Below are positions 7,647 through 16,749 of a DNA stretch of 64,000 bases, in pieces. The notes below the pieces were generated by a model. The model had not been told where the DNA came from. It did not search any database and worked only from the letters and a program-made list of their open reading frames with translations. The translations under genes were made by a program, and so were the position numbers. Numbering within the stretch: position 1 is the stretch's first letter; every line of letters begins with the position of its first letter. Origin of the DNA: Mesorhizobium sp. Root554 (GTDB lineage: Bacteria; Pseudomonadota; Alphaproteobacteria; Rhizobiales; Rhizobiaceae); contig NZ_LMGA01000001.1 in NCBI RefSeq assembly GCF_001427025.1, forward strand, positions 642,661 to 706,660, given 5' to 3'.

Positions 7647-9002
7647 TTACCGGACGGACATGTCGCCCGCCTCGCCGGAGGATTGCCTGTCCAGCCCGTA
7701 TTTCTGCATCTTCTCGTAGAGCGTCTTGCGCGAGATGCCGAGCGATTCGTAGACGTTCTTCAAGCTTCCCCGGTGGGCGGCCAGCGCGCCGGCGATCAGG
7801 CTTTTCTCGAATTCCGCCACGCGTTCGGCCAGCCGCGTATCCTCGGGGCCGCTGTCTCCGTCGTCCGACGGGCGCAGCCCCAGCACATAGCGGTCGGCGG
7901 CATTGCGCAGTTCGCGCACATTGCCCGGCCATTGCCGCTGGCCGATCTCGGCCAGCATGTGCGGCGGCACGTCAATGACATCGCGGCGGTAACGGGCCGC
8001 GGCTTCGCGAACCAGTTGCAGGAAGAGCAGCGGCACGTCTTCCCGGCGCTGCGACAGGGCGGGCATGCGCAGCGTCACCACGTTCAGCCGATAGAGCAGG
8101 TCGGGCCGGAATTGTCCGGTCTCCGCCTCGGCGGTGAGGTCCGCCTTGCTGGTGGCGATGAAGCGGACATCCAGCGGGATCGGCTCGTTCGAGCCGAGCC
8201 GGGTGATCACCCGGTCCTGGATGACGCGCAGGAGCTTTGCCTGCAGGTCGAGCGGCATCGAACCGATCTCGTCCAGCAGGACCGTGCCGCCTCTCGCATG
8301 TTCGAACTTGCCGAAACGCGGCCGGATGGCGCCGGGAAAGGCGCCGGCCTCGTGGCCGAACAATTCGCTTTCGATGAGGTTGCCCGGCAGGGCGGCGCAG
8401 TTGATGGCGATGAACGGCTTGCCGCTGCGGCCGCTGAGGTCGTGGATCGCCAGCGCCGCGACCTCCTTGCCGGCGCCGGTATCGCCGATGATGAGGATGT
8501 CCGCATCGGTCGCGGCGACGGCGCGCAACTGATAGCGCAGATCGACCATGACCTGCGTGCGCCCCGGCAGCCGCGCCTCGATATCGTCGCGCTTGCCGGC
8601 GGCGGCGCGCAGCTCGCGGTTCTCCAGCACCAGACCGCGCCGGTCGAGCGCTCGCCCCGCCATGTCGGCGAGATGCTGGGTGGCGAAGGGCTTTTCGATG
8701 AAGTCGTAGGCGCCCTCGCGCATGGCCCGCACCGCAAGCTGCACGTCGCCATGGCCGGTCGCCAGGATCACCGGAATGTCGGGATCGATGTCGCGCACCT
8801 TTCCCATCAGCGTCATGCCGTCCATGCCGGGCATGCGGATGTCGGTGATGATGACGCCGTTGAGGCCCTGGGTGACGAAGTCGAGCGCGCGCTCGGCGGA
8901 GCCGAATTCACGGACCGTGAAGCCGGCCAGATCCAGCGACTGCGCGGTGGAATGGCGCAGTTCCTCCTCGTCTTCCACCAGGAGCACCAGCGGCGGCTTC
9001 AT
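7647..9002 (-). CDS. Sigma-54-dependent response regulator, DctD-like
   Basis: 451 aa. Residues 1-120 are a receiver domain with acidic cluster EDEE, phospho-acceptor Asp54 (ITDIRMPGM) and Lys104 (EKPFA). Residues 145-380 are the AAA+ activator domain with Walker A GDTGAGKE (173-180), Walker B GTVLLDEI, and the sigma-54 contact loop, which reads GAFPGA (220-225) instead of GAFTGA. The C-terminal Fis-type helix-turn-helix includes YESLGISRKTLYEKM. Its ATG overlaps the dctB-like stop by four bases (ATGA), so the pair is translationally coupled. It probably activates the downstream tct genes. Whether the T-to-P change affects activity is unknown. Confidence 0.92.
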   Translation of the reverse strand: MKPPLVLLVEDEEELRHSTAQSLDLAGFTVREFGSAERALDFVTQGLNGVIITDIRMPGMDGMTLMGKVRDIDPDIPVILATGHGDVQLAVRAMREGAYDFIEKPFATQHLADMAGRALDRRGLVLENRELRAAAGKRDDIEARLPGRTQVMVDLRYQLRAVAATDADILIIGDTGAGKEVAALAIHDLSGRSGKPFIAINCAALPGNLIESELFGHEAGAFPGAIRPRFGKFEHARGGTVLLDEIGSMPLDLQAKLLRVIQDRVITRLGSNEPIPLDVRFIATSKADLTAEAETGQFRPDLLYRLNVVTLRMPALSQRREDVPLLFLQLVREAAARYRRDVIDVPPHMLAEIGQRQWPGNVRELRNAADRYVLGLRPSDDGDSGPEDTRLAERVAEFEKSLIAGALAAHRGSLKNVYESLGISRKTLYEKMQKYGLDRQSSGEAGDMSVR

Positions 9003-10870
9003 TCCGCCGCCTCGCGCATCGGCGCCCGCGCCGCATCGAGCGAAAGCGTGAAGACAGCGCCGCCATCGGAGTGATTCTTTATTGCAAGATCGCCACCGAA
9101 GTCCTTGACGATGTTGTAGCAAATCGACAGTCCAAGGCCGAGACCCTTGCCGACTCCCTTGGTGGTGAAGAACGGATCGAAGATGCGTTCTGCGATGGAT
9201 GCCGGCACCCCAGGTCCATGATCGCGAACCTCGACCGTCACCTTCCCCGCCTGCCGCGATGCCGAAATTTCGATGCGCCGGTCGGGCAGGCCTTCGACGG
9301 CGTCGGCGGCATTGGTAATCAGATTGACCAGCACCTGCTGCAGCCGCACCGAGCCGGCGCGCACCCATGGGGGCGTCTTGCCGAGATCGGTAATGACCGT
9401 CGCGCCGCCGGCCTTGAGCCGGCCGTCGACGATTTCCAGCGTATCCCGCAACACTTCGGTCAGCGACACCGCGCCAAGCTTCTCGTTCGGCTTGCGGGCG
9501 AAGTTGCGCAGATGGCGGCTGAGCGACGCCATGCGGTCTGTCAGGCTGGAAATCCGCGAAAGATTGTCGCGAACCTCGCCGATGCGGTCCCGCTCGATCA
9601 GGATGGCGGCATTGTCTGCGTAGTTCTTCACCGCCGCCAGCGGCTGGTTGAACTCATGCGACAGCGCCGCCGACATTTGTCCCAGCGCGGCGAGCTTGCC
9701 GGCCTGGATCAGGTCGGCCTGGGTCTGGCGCAACTGGCGCTCCGTCACCCGCCGTTCGGCGACTTCCGTCTCGAGCCGCCGGTTGACGAGAGCAAGGTCG
9801 GCGGTGCGCTCGTCCACCCGCCGCTCGAGCTCCTCCTGGGCGGCGCGTTGCATCTCCATGCGCTCGGCAAGGCGGGCGCGCCGCTGCAGGATCACCGCCG
9901 CGATCAGCCCGGCAAGGCCGAGCACCAGCAGCGCCGAGGCGAGGGTGGTGTAGACCTGCGTGTGGACGGAGGCCGTGTCCATCAGTACCCGAACGGTCCA
10001 TCCGGCCTCCTCCATCGGCTCGGCGAGGACGAGATATTCGGTGCTTTTCGCCTTGTTCAGCACCGTCATCAGACTGGCGTCGTCGAACCGGCTGGTCTTG
10101 ATCGGCAGTTCACGCAGTTTCGCGTCGGCGTAGCGCCGGGATTCCGCCGTGCGCGCCAGCCTTTCCGGCGTCAATGGCAGAAGGCTGGCATAGAGCCAGT
10201 CCTGCCGGCCGGTCATGAAGATGATGCCTTCCGGGTCGGTGACGATGATCTCGTTGTCGCCGCCGCGCCATGTCGCCTCGATCGCGTCGATGTCGACCTT
10301 GAAGACGACGACTCCGGCGATCCGTCCATCCACCCGCACAGGTGCGGAGAAATAGTAGCCGCGCTTCAGCGAGGTGGTGCCGAGCGCGAAGAAGCGGCCC
10401 TGCTGGCCCGCCATCGCTTCCTGGTAGTAGGGCCGATACGAAAAATTCTCGCCGACGAAGCTCAGCGGCTGGTCGTAATTGCTGGCGACGATGGTGTCGC
10501 CGTCGGTCTTCATCACATAGATGTCCGAAGATCGCAGCAGCCGGTTGATCTCCTTCAGGTAGGCGTTGCCCCGGGCGATGCGCTCGGGATTGCCTGGATC
10601 GGCCAGCAGCGCCTTGATGTCGGCATGGTCGGCAATCAGCGCCGGCAGCGGCTCGAAGCGGTTCATCTGGCCGGAAAGCGCGGAGACCGCGAGGCGCAGC
10701 GTCGTCTGGCCGCGCGCCGCCGCCTGGTCAAGGAAGGCGCGCGTGGCGAAAGCCCCGCCATAGAACACGATGGCGGCGGCCAGCGCCACCAGCACGGCGG
10801 CTCCCAGCCAGATGCGCTTTGCAAAGCCCGTCGGCTTGCTGTCGAACGTCGTGATCGCCATGGCGGCCAT
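8999..10870 (-). CDS. Sensor histidine kinase, DctB-like (C4-dicarboxylate or carboxylate sensor)
   Basis: 623 aa from the ATG at 10870. One membrane helix at about residues 20-39 and another at 309-329 bracket a 270-residue periplasmic double-Cache/PDC sensor (SFVGENFSYRPYYQEAM...GRFFALGTTSLKRGYYFS is the typical ligand-pocket region). A coiled-coil linker follows (about 335-385), then the phospho-acceptor helix SHEFNQPLAAVKNYADNA with His405, and the HATPase domain with N box NLITNAADAV, G1 DHGPGVP and G2 GLGLGLS. It senses a periplasmic carboxylate and phosphorylates the DctD-like partner. Start uncertain: ATG at 10861 is also possible and no clear ribosome site is seen. Confidence 0.9.
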   Translation of the reverse strand: MAAMAITTFDSKPTGFAKRIWLGAAVLVALAAAIVFYGGAFATRAFLDQAAARGQTTLRLAVSALSGQMNRFEPLPALIADHADIKALLADPGNPERIARGNAYLKEINRLLRSSDIYVMKTDGDTIVASNYDQPLSFVGENFSYRPYYQEAMAGQQGRFFALGTTSLKRGYYFSAPVRVDGRIAGVVVFKVDIDAIEATWRGGDNEIIVTDPEGIIFMTGRQDWLYASLLPLTPERLARTAESRRYADAKLRELPIKTSRFDDASLMTVLNKAKSTEYLVLAEPMEEAGWTVRVLMDTASVHTQVYTTLASALLVLGLAGLIAAVILQRRARLAERMEMQRAAQEELERRVDERTADLALVNRRLETEVAERRVTERQLRQTQADLIQAGKLAALGQMSAALSHEFNQPLAAVKNYADNAAILIERDRIGEVRDNLSRISSLTDRMASLSRHLRNFARKPNEKLGAVSLTEVLRDTLEIVDGRLKAGGATVITDLGKTPPWVRAGSVRLQQVLVNLITNAADAVEGLPDRRIEISASRQAGKVTVEVRDHGPGVPASIAERIFDPFFTTKGVGKGLGLGLSICYNIVKDFGGDLAIKNHSDGGAVFTLSLDAARAPMREAAE

Positions 10871-11022
10871 AGAGCGACAGGTGCCCGGCTGAATCAAGCG
10901 GCTGCATCGAGATCGGCCCGCAACTGGCTTGCATTGTCATGCCGATGCACCAAAAACCTGCGCTGTGGCGCTGTTCAAAACCTCCGCGGCTTGGCAGTCT
11001 TGCCGCCAACAGGAGAATTCGC

Positions 11023-12834
11023 ATGAGCAAAGACCGCGCCGCCGGAAAACCGAGGCCATGGGCCGATATGGCGACCGAACTGGTCGACGTCGCCATGGGC
11101 CGGAAGCCGGCCGATCTGGTGGTGCGCAACGGGCGCTGGGTCAATGTCCATTCGGGCGAGATCATTCCCGGCACTGACATCGCCGTTTCGGGCGGCCGCT
11201 TCGCCTATTGCGGGCCGGATGCCAGCCACGCCATCGGCGACGACACCATCGTCGTCGATGCCGCCGGCCGCTATCTGGCGCCGGGCTTGTGTGACGCGCA
11301 CATGCATGTCGAAAGCGGCATGGTGACGGTGACGGAGTTCTGCCGCGCCGTCATCCCGCACGGCACCACCTCGATGTTCATCGATCCGCACGAGATCGCC
11401 AATGTGCTTGGCCTGCCGGGCGTGCGGCTGATGCATGACGAGGCGATGGCCATGCCGGTGAACGTGCATGTGCAGATGCCGTCCTGCGTGCCGTCGGCTC
11501 CCGGACTGGAAAACGCCGGCGCGCAACTGACGGTCGAGGACGTGCGCGAGGCAATGACCTGGCCGAACATCATCGGCCTCGGCGAGGTGATGAACTTTCC
11601 CGGCGTTGCCGCCAACGATCCGGTCATGACGGGCGAGATCGCCGAGACCGTCCGCGCCGGCAAGACGGTCGGCGGTCACTATGCCTCGCCGGACCTAGGC
11701 CTGCCGTTCCACGGCTATGTCGCAGGCGGACCGGAGGACGACCACGAAGGCACCCGCGCCGACGACGCCATTGCCCGCGTGCGCTTGGGGCTAAAGGCGA
11801 TGCTGCGGCTGGGCTCGGCCTGGTACGACGTGGCCGAGCAGATCAAGGCGGTGACGGAGCAGGGCATCGATCCGCGCAACTTCATCCTCTGCACCGACGA
11901 CAGTCATTCCGGCACGCTGGTCAATGAAGGCCATATGGACCGCGTCGTGCGCCACGCCATCGCGCAGGGGTTGAAGCCGGTGACGGCGATCCAGATGGCG
12001 ACGCTCAACACGGCGCAGCACTTCAGGCTGGAGCGCGAGCTGGGTTCCATCGCTCCGGGCAGGCTGGCGGATTTCCTCGTCGTCTCCGATCTTTCAGCGA
12101 TGTCCATTGACGAGGTCTATGCGCGGGGCCGGCTGGTCGCGAAGGATGGCCGGCTGGAAATCGATATTCCCGCCTATGACTACCCGCTAGAGGCGAAGAA
12201 CACCGTCAGGCTCGGCAAGCGGCTGGCGGCAACCGATTTCGACATAGCCGCGCCCGCCGGCGCCAATTCCGTGCGCGCCCGCGTCATTGGGGTGATCGAG
12301 AACCAGGCGCCGACCCGTGCGCTGGAGGCCGATCTCGGCGTCGCCGACGGCCTGGTCGCCATGGACCGGGAGGGCGACGTCTGCCAGATCGCGCTGGTGG
12401 AACGGCATCGCGGCACCGGCGGCGTCACCAACGCCTTCGTCTCGGGCTTCGGCTACAAGGAAGATTGCGCCATCGCGTCGTCCGTGGCGCATGACAGCCA
12501 CCACATCATCGTCGTCGGCACAAACAAGAACGACATGGCATTGGCCGCCAACCGGCTGGCCGAGGTCGGCGGCGGGGTGGTGCTTTATTCGAAGGGCAGG
12601 GAACTGGCGCTGGTCGAGATGCCGATCGCCGGTCTGATGTCGGACGAGCGGGCTGAGATCGTCGCGGCCAAGGCCGACAGGCTGGTCGAGGCCATGCGGC
12701 AGATGGGCTGCACGCTCAACAACGCCTACATGCAGCACTCGCTGCTGGCGCTGGTGGTGATCCCGGAACTGCGGATTTCGGATGTCGGATTGGTGGATGT
12801 GCGGACGTTCGAGAGAGTGGAGCTGTTTGTCTAG
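11023..12834 (+). CDS. ade: Adenine deaminase
   Basis: 603 aa amidohydrolase, the normal AdeC-family length. The metal site includes DAHMHVESGMVT and FIDPHEIANVLG; HYASPDLG and ILCTDDSHS supply later ligands, and the C-terminal half has the AdeC-specific SVAHDSHHIIVVGTN and GVVLYSKGRELALVEMPIAGLMS. It hydrolyses adenine to hypoxanthine and ammonia in purine salvage or use of adenine as nitrogen source. AGGAG seven bases before the ATG at 11023 sets the start; in-frame codons upstream lack a ribosome site. Divergent from the dctB-like gene, and apparently monocistronic. Confidence 0.94.
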   Translation: MSKDRAAGKPRPWADMATELVDVAMGRKPADLVVRNGRWVNVHSGEIIPGTDIAVSGGRFAYCGPDASHAIGDDTIVVDAAGRYLAPGLCDAHMHVESGMVTVTEFCRAVIPHGTTSMFIDPHEIANVLGLPGVRLMHDEAMAMPVNVHVQMPSCVPSAPGLENAGAQLTVEDVREAMTWPNIIGLGEVMNFPGVAANDPVMTGEIAETVRAGKTVGGHYASPDLGLPFHGYVAGGPEDDHEGTRADDAIARVRLGLKAMLRLGSAWYDVAEQIKAVTEQGIDPRNFILCTDDSHSGTLVNEGHMDRVVRHAIAQGLKPVTAIQMATLNTAQHFRLERELGSIAPGRLADFLVVSDLSAMSIDEVYARGRLVAKDGRLEIDIPAYDYPLEAKNTVRLGKRLAATDFDIAAPAGANSVRARVIGVIENQAPTRALEADLGVADGLVAMDREGDVCQIALVERHRGTGGVTNAFVSGFGYKEDCAIASSVAHDSHHIIVVGTNKNDMALAANRLAEVGGGVVLYSKGRELALVEMPIAGLMSDERAEIVAAKADRLVEAMRQMGCTLNNAYMQHSLLALVVIPELRISDVGLVDVRTFERVELFV

Positions 12835-12919
12835 CGGCAGTCGGCAGTCGGTAAGAGCGGCACGCCGAAGCCGTGTCTCTTCATTCCCCGACTGCCGACT
12901 GCCCATTGCCGACTGCCGG
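12835..12919. repeat. GGCAGTC inverted and tandem repeat after ade
   Basis: Immediately after the ade stop, 16 bases (GGCAGTCGGCAGTCGG, 12836-12851) recur perfectly inverted at 12888-12903, and a third partial copy (CCGACTGCCGG) follows at 12909-12919. Each arm is itself a tandem of a seven-to-eight-base unit. It sits between two convergent genes and could act as a two-way transcript end, but there is no T run, and its unit structure looks more like a repeat family. Confidence 0.7.
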
Positions 12920-12924
12920 TCTTC

Positions 12925-14088
12925 CTACCGCCCACCAGTCGCGATGCTCAGCACCTTGAACGGCGTCGTGATGATGATTTCAGCCACCGAGCCGACCGCC
13001 TGGCCGACGCCTTGCCCGAGGTCGTTGATGGGTTGTCCCGGATCGGCCGCGGGATCCGCAAGCGCGGCGGGCGTGCGGAGTTGTTTTCCGAGCAATTCCA
13101 CCAGAACAGGGTTGTCGGCGAACTTGGCGTGGTTCAGCCGGTCGTTGCCCTTGGTTTTGGTGAGGTCGGCCACCACGACGCCGTAGCTGGCGAGATCGGC
13201 GGCGTCGCCATAGTCGCCGACGCGCGGCTTTGAACCGGAAATGAAACTGGAAAGCCGCAAGGCCCTGTCGTCGCCGGAAAGCAGGATGGCGAAAGGCTTG
13301 TCCGGCTTTCCGTAGCGCATCATCTGCTTCTTGAAGACATCGACGTCGATGTCGGGCGAGGCGAGGATGACGTAGCCGAGCTTGTCGTCAAGATCGCGGT
13401 TGCCTTCGATGGCCAGTTGCCGCAGCGCCTCCATCGTCACCCATGTGCCCATCGAGTGGGCGATGATGTCGATGCTCTTGGCGCGCGTCTTCGCCAGCAT
13501 CTTGAGCGTCGCTTCGAGATCGTCGCGCGCCGCGTTGGCGCTTTCCTTGTCATAGATATAGCCGGTGGTCTTGCCGGCCGAAGCCCAGGAGAACAGCACC
13601 GGCGTGCCGGAATAGCCCGTGTCGTGCGCGATCTGCGTCACGCGGTAGATGCCGTCGTCGAAACCGTTGTTGAATCCGTGGACGAAGACCAGGATACGGT
13701 CGCCCCGTTCCGCCACGTCGGCATCGACCGCCTTGGTGAATTGCGGTCCGCTTTCGTAGAAGGACACGCGCGACGCCGCGAAATTCTTGGCCGGATCGCT
13801 GGGCGCCGAACCCTTGGCGCGTTCGATATTGCCGACCTGATGGACTTTCGGCACGGTCATGTCGACCTTGGCGAAGGTCGTGGTCAGCGAGCGATCGCCG
13901 CTGAACACCTGGCGCGGATCGGCCTGTGCCTGCTTGCGGGTGGTGGCGACGAAGATCTCATGGGAGCCCGCTATCTCGGAAGCAGGCACGTCTATCGCGG
14001 TCCTGTTGAGCAGGTCGTGCGTGTTCTGTCCGGCGCAAGCGGTCAGAAGCGCCATGGCGGCGGCTATGGCCAAAGCCTTCCAGCGCAC
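12925..14088 (-). CDS. DUF900 alpha/beta-hydrolase lipoprotein (copy 1)
   Basis: 387 aa. A lipoprotein signal peptide ends LLTACAG with Cys18 as the lipidation site. The body is a DUF900-type alpha/beta hydrolase: VFVHGFNNGFDD (oxyanion region), the nucleophile elbow IIAHSMGTW, LASPDIDVDVF carrying the likely acid, and a late LNHAKFADNP histidine. The substrate is unknown; by signal it is anchored in the cell envelope. It is adjacent to a paralogue (14191-15273) on the same strand with a 102-base gap. Compared with that copy it has a longer C-terminal tail ending in a hydrophobic stretch (GSVAEIIITTPFKVLSIA). Confidence 0.85.
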   Translation of the reverse strand: MRWKALAIAAAMALLTACAGQNTHDLLNRTAIDVPASEIAGSHEIFVATTRKQAQADPRQVFSGDRSLTTTFAKVDMTVPKVHQVGNIERAKGSAPSDPAKNFAASRVSFYESGPQFTKAVDADVAERGDRILVFVHGFNNGFDDGIYRVTQIAHDTGYSGTPVLFSWASAGKTTGYIYDKESANAARDDLEATLKMLAKTRAKSIDIIAHSMGTWVTMEALRQLAIEGNRDLDDKLGYVILASPDIDVDVFKKQMMRYGKPDKPFAILLSGDDRALRLSSFISGSKPRVGDYGDAADLASYGVVVADLTKTKGNDRLNHAKFADNPVLVELLGKQLRTPAALADPAADPGQPINDLGQGVGQAVGSVAEIIITTPFKVLSIATGGR

Positions 14089-14190
14089 TGTATCGCTCCT
14101 GAAAGGGACGCCTCGCTCGGCATCCGGGTTTATGTCGAATAAAGCCAGAACCGTTCGAGGTCCAGCCGGAACCGCCGCGGCGCGGCAGTT

Positions 14191-15273
14191 CTACATGATA
14201 CCGCCCGTCGCCTGCCGGATGCGATCGGTGATGTCGCGGTCGCTGGCGAAGCCGTCATCCTCGCGCAGCCGCTGACCGAGAAGACCGATCAACTGCGGAT
14301 TGTTGGCGAATTTGGTGTGGTTGAGCCTGTCGGCTCCCTTGGCATCCGAGAGATCGATCACGTTGACGCCATACTCAGCCAGATCGGCGGCATTCTTGTA
14401 GTCGCCGACGCGCGGCCGCGAACCGGCCAGCCAGCCGGAGAGCTGCAAGGCGCGGTCGTCGCCGGAAAGCAGCAGGATGAAGGGTGTCGTCGGCTTGCCG
14501 TAGCGGCGCATCTGGCTCTTGAACACATCGACATCGATGTCAGGCGAGGCCAGCACCACGTCGCCCAGCTTGCCGCCGAGGTCGCGGTCGCCGGTGATGG
14601 CGAGCTGGCGCAGCGTCTCCATCGTCACCCACGTGCCCATCGAATGGGCGACGATGTCGATCCGCCGCGCGCCCGACTGCGCCAGCAGGCGCAAGGTCAC
14701 TTCGAGCTGGTCGCGCGCCGCGCTGGCGCTTTCCTTGTCGTAGACATAGTCGGTCGTCTTGCCGCCAGAGGCCCAGGAGAATAGCACCGGCGTGCCGGGA
14801 TAATTTGCGTCGTGCGTGATCTGCGTCAGCCGATAGACGGCGCTGTCGAAGGATGTGTTGTAGCCATGGACGAAGACGACGACGCGGCCGCCGCGCGCCG
14901 CCACGTCGGTGTTCAGCGCTTCCTGGAATTTCGGCGCCGTGTCGAAACCGACAGCCTGCGAAGCCATGAAATATTTCGACGGATCGTCGGAGGCGCCCCG
15001 CCGCTTGCGCTCGATCTTGCCGACTTCATGCGACTTGGGCACGGTGACGTTGACGCGGGCGTAATTGAGCGTGGCGGAGCGTTCGCCGTCGAACACCTTG
15101 GTCGGGTCGCTGGAGCGCTGGCGCGTCGTCGCGATGAAGATGCTGTGGTTGCCGGAAATCTCCGCGACCGACGCGGTGACCATGGCGCTGCCCAGAAGTT
15201 CTTCGGTCTTGCGGCCGCCGCAGCCTGCCACGAGCAAGGCGAGGCCGACGGAAATCAAAATTCTCGAAAACAC
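14191..15273 (-). CDS. DUF900 alpha/beta-hydrolase lipoprotein (copy 2)
   Basis: 360 aa from a GTG at 15273 with GGAG nine bases upstream; a TTG at 15306 would add an unlikely N-terminal tail before the signal peptide. The signal ends LLVAGCGG, again with Cys18. It aligns along its whole length with copy 1: VFVHGYNTSFDSAVYR, PVLFSWASGGKTTDYVYDKE, IVAHSMGTWVTMETLRQLAI, ASPDIDVDVFKSQM, DRLNHTKFANNP. The pair is a tandem duplication that has diverged mainly at the termini. It is the upstream copy and may be cotranscribed with copy 1. Probable envelope-anchored serine hydrolase of unknown substrate. Confidence 0.84.
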   Translation of the reverse strand: MFSRILISVGLALLVAGCGGRKTEELLGSAMVTASVAEISGNHSIFIATTRQRSSDPTKVFDGERSATLNYARVNVTVPKSHEVGKIERKRRGASDDPSKYFMASQAVGFDTAPKFQEALNTDVAARGGRVVVFVHGYNTSFDSAVYRLTQITHDANYPGTPVLFSWASGGKTTDYVYDKESASAARDQLEVTLRLLAQSGARRIDIVAHSMGTWVTMETLRQLAITGDRDLGGKLGDVVLASPDIDVDVFKSQMRRYGKPTTPFILLLSGDDRALQLSGWLAGSRPRVGDYKNAADLAEYGVNVIDLSDAKGADRLNHTKFANNPQLIGLLGQRLREDDGFASDRDITDRIRQATGGIM

Positions 15274-15485
15274 GCTCAATCCACTCCAGCCGACTTCGGT
15301 CGGCAACCCGCCCTCGATTTTCCCATGAGGTCTCCGGACAGGCGAAGTGCGGCGGAAGTAAGTCGTCGGCGCTTCTAAGCCGGTTCCGGGACTGCCGCAG
15401 CCACGTCACTGTTGCGCGAAAGCCAAAATGGCGGCAGGAACAGATTTTCAGGACGCCAAAGCGTCCGCATCGGGATTCGAACGCC

Positions 15486-16742
15486 ATGACCAGCTTTGCC
15501 GACAGGGTTTCCAGCGCCGCGGCGGCCATGCGCGAGATTTTTCCGGAAACGCCGTTGCAGGAGAATGCGTATCTGTCGCGCAAGTTCGGCGCGCGCATCC
15601 TGCTGAAGCGCGAAGACCTGACCCCGGTGCGTTCCTACAAGCTGCGCGGTGCCTTCAATTTCTTCCGCAAGACACTGGCGGCGGGCAACAAGGCCGAGCT
15701 TTTCGTCTGTGCCTCGGCCGGCAACCACGCGCAGGGCTTCGCCTATGTCTGCCGCCATTTCGGCAAGAAGGGCGTCGTCTTCATGCCGGTGACGACGCCG
15801 CAGCAGAAGATCGACAAGACGACGCTGTTCGGCGGCGAGTTCGTCGAAATCAGGCTGGTGGGCGACTTTTTCGACGACTGCTACCGGGCCGCTCTCGATT
15901 TCACCCGCGATAGCGGCGCCCATATGGTGCCGCCCTTCGATCACAAGGACATCATCGAGGGGCAGGCGACCATCGCCATGGAAATCGCCGGACAGATGGC
16001 GGGCGAGCGCGGCCCGGACATGGTTGTCCTGCCGATCGGCGGCGGCGGTCTGGCGGCCGGCGTCACCCGCTATTTCGCCGAGGAGGGCCGGACGACCCGT
16101 TTCGTCTTCTGCGAACCATCCGGCGCGCCGAGCCTGAAGCAGAGCCTGATCGCCGGCAAGCGCATGAAGCTGCCGAAGGTCGACAATTTCGTCGATGGCG
16201 CCGCCGTCGCCGAGATCGGCCGCGAACCGTTCCGCTATCTCAAGGATTTCGACCCCGAGACGGTGCGGCTGGTGCCGGAAAACCGGATCTGCGCCACGAT
16301 CATCGAGATGCTCAACGTCGAAGGCGTGGTGCTGGAGCCCGCCGGCGCACTGGCCATCGACGCGCTCAAGGATTTTTCGCGCAAGGAGCTGAAAGGCAAG
16401 ACCATCGTCGCGCTGGTCTCGGGCGGCAATTTCGACTTCGAACGGCTGCCGGATGTGAAGGAGCGGGCGCTGCGCTTTGAGGGATTGAAGAAGTATTTCG
16501 TCATCCGCTTCCCGCAACGTCCCGGCGCGCTGCGCGACTTCCTCGAAATGCTCGGCCCGGAGGACGACATCGCCCGCTTCGAGTATCTGAAGAAATCGGC
16601 GCGCAATTTCGGCTCGGTGCTGATCGGTATCGAAACCAAGCAACGCCGCAATTTCGATCTCCTGACTGCCAATTTCGCCGCCAACGGCGTGCAGTACCAG
16701 GACATCACCGAGAACGAGACGCTTTCCGGCTTGATTGTGTGA
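15486..16742 (+). CDS. ilvA: Threonine ammonia-lyase (threonine deaminase)
   Basis: 418 aa fold-type II PLP enzyme. VRSYKLRGAFNF holds the PLP lysine (Lys52), SAGNHAQGFAY binds the cofactor, and LPIGGGGLAAG is the phosphate-binding glycine loop. After about residue 325 a single ACT-like regulatory region begins (KKYFVIRFPQRPGALRDFLEMLG), as in the short ilvA type of Corynebacterium and Bacillus rather than the two-ACT E. coli form. It converts threonine to 2-oxobutanoate, the first step toward isoleucine. No strong ribosome site is visible before the ATG. A DUF1697 gene follows seven bases after the stop, probably in the same transcript. Confidence 0.93.
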   Translation: MTSFADRVSSAAAAMREIFPETPLQENAYLSRKFGARILLKREDLTPVRSYKLRGAFNFFRKTLAAGNKAELFVCASAGNHAQGFAYVCRHFGKKGVVFMPVTTPQQKIDKTTLFGGEFVEIRLVGDFFDDCYRAALDFTRDSGAHMVPPFDHKDIIEGQATIAMEIAGQMAGERGPDMVVLPIGGGGLAAGVTRYFAEEGRTTRFVFCEPSGAPSLKQSLIAGKRMKLPKVDNFVDGAAVAEIGREPFRYLKDFDPETVRLVPENRICATIIEMLNVEGVVLEPAGALAIDALKDFSRKELKGKTIVALVSGGNFDFERLPDVKERALRFEGLKKYFVIRFPQRPGALRDFLEMLGPEDDIARFEYLKKSARNFGSVLIGIETKQRRNFDLLTANFAANGVQYQDITENETLSGLIV

Positions 16743-16749
16743 CGGCAGG

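Noticed and set aside
9071..11026. 651-codon open frame antisense to the dctB-like gene
   Set aside because: The sensor kinase frame has full H, N and G boxes. The antisense product has no domain and a biased Arg/Ala composition.
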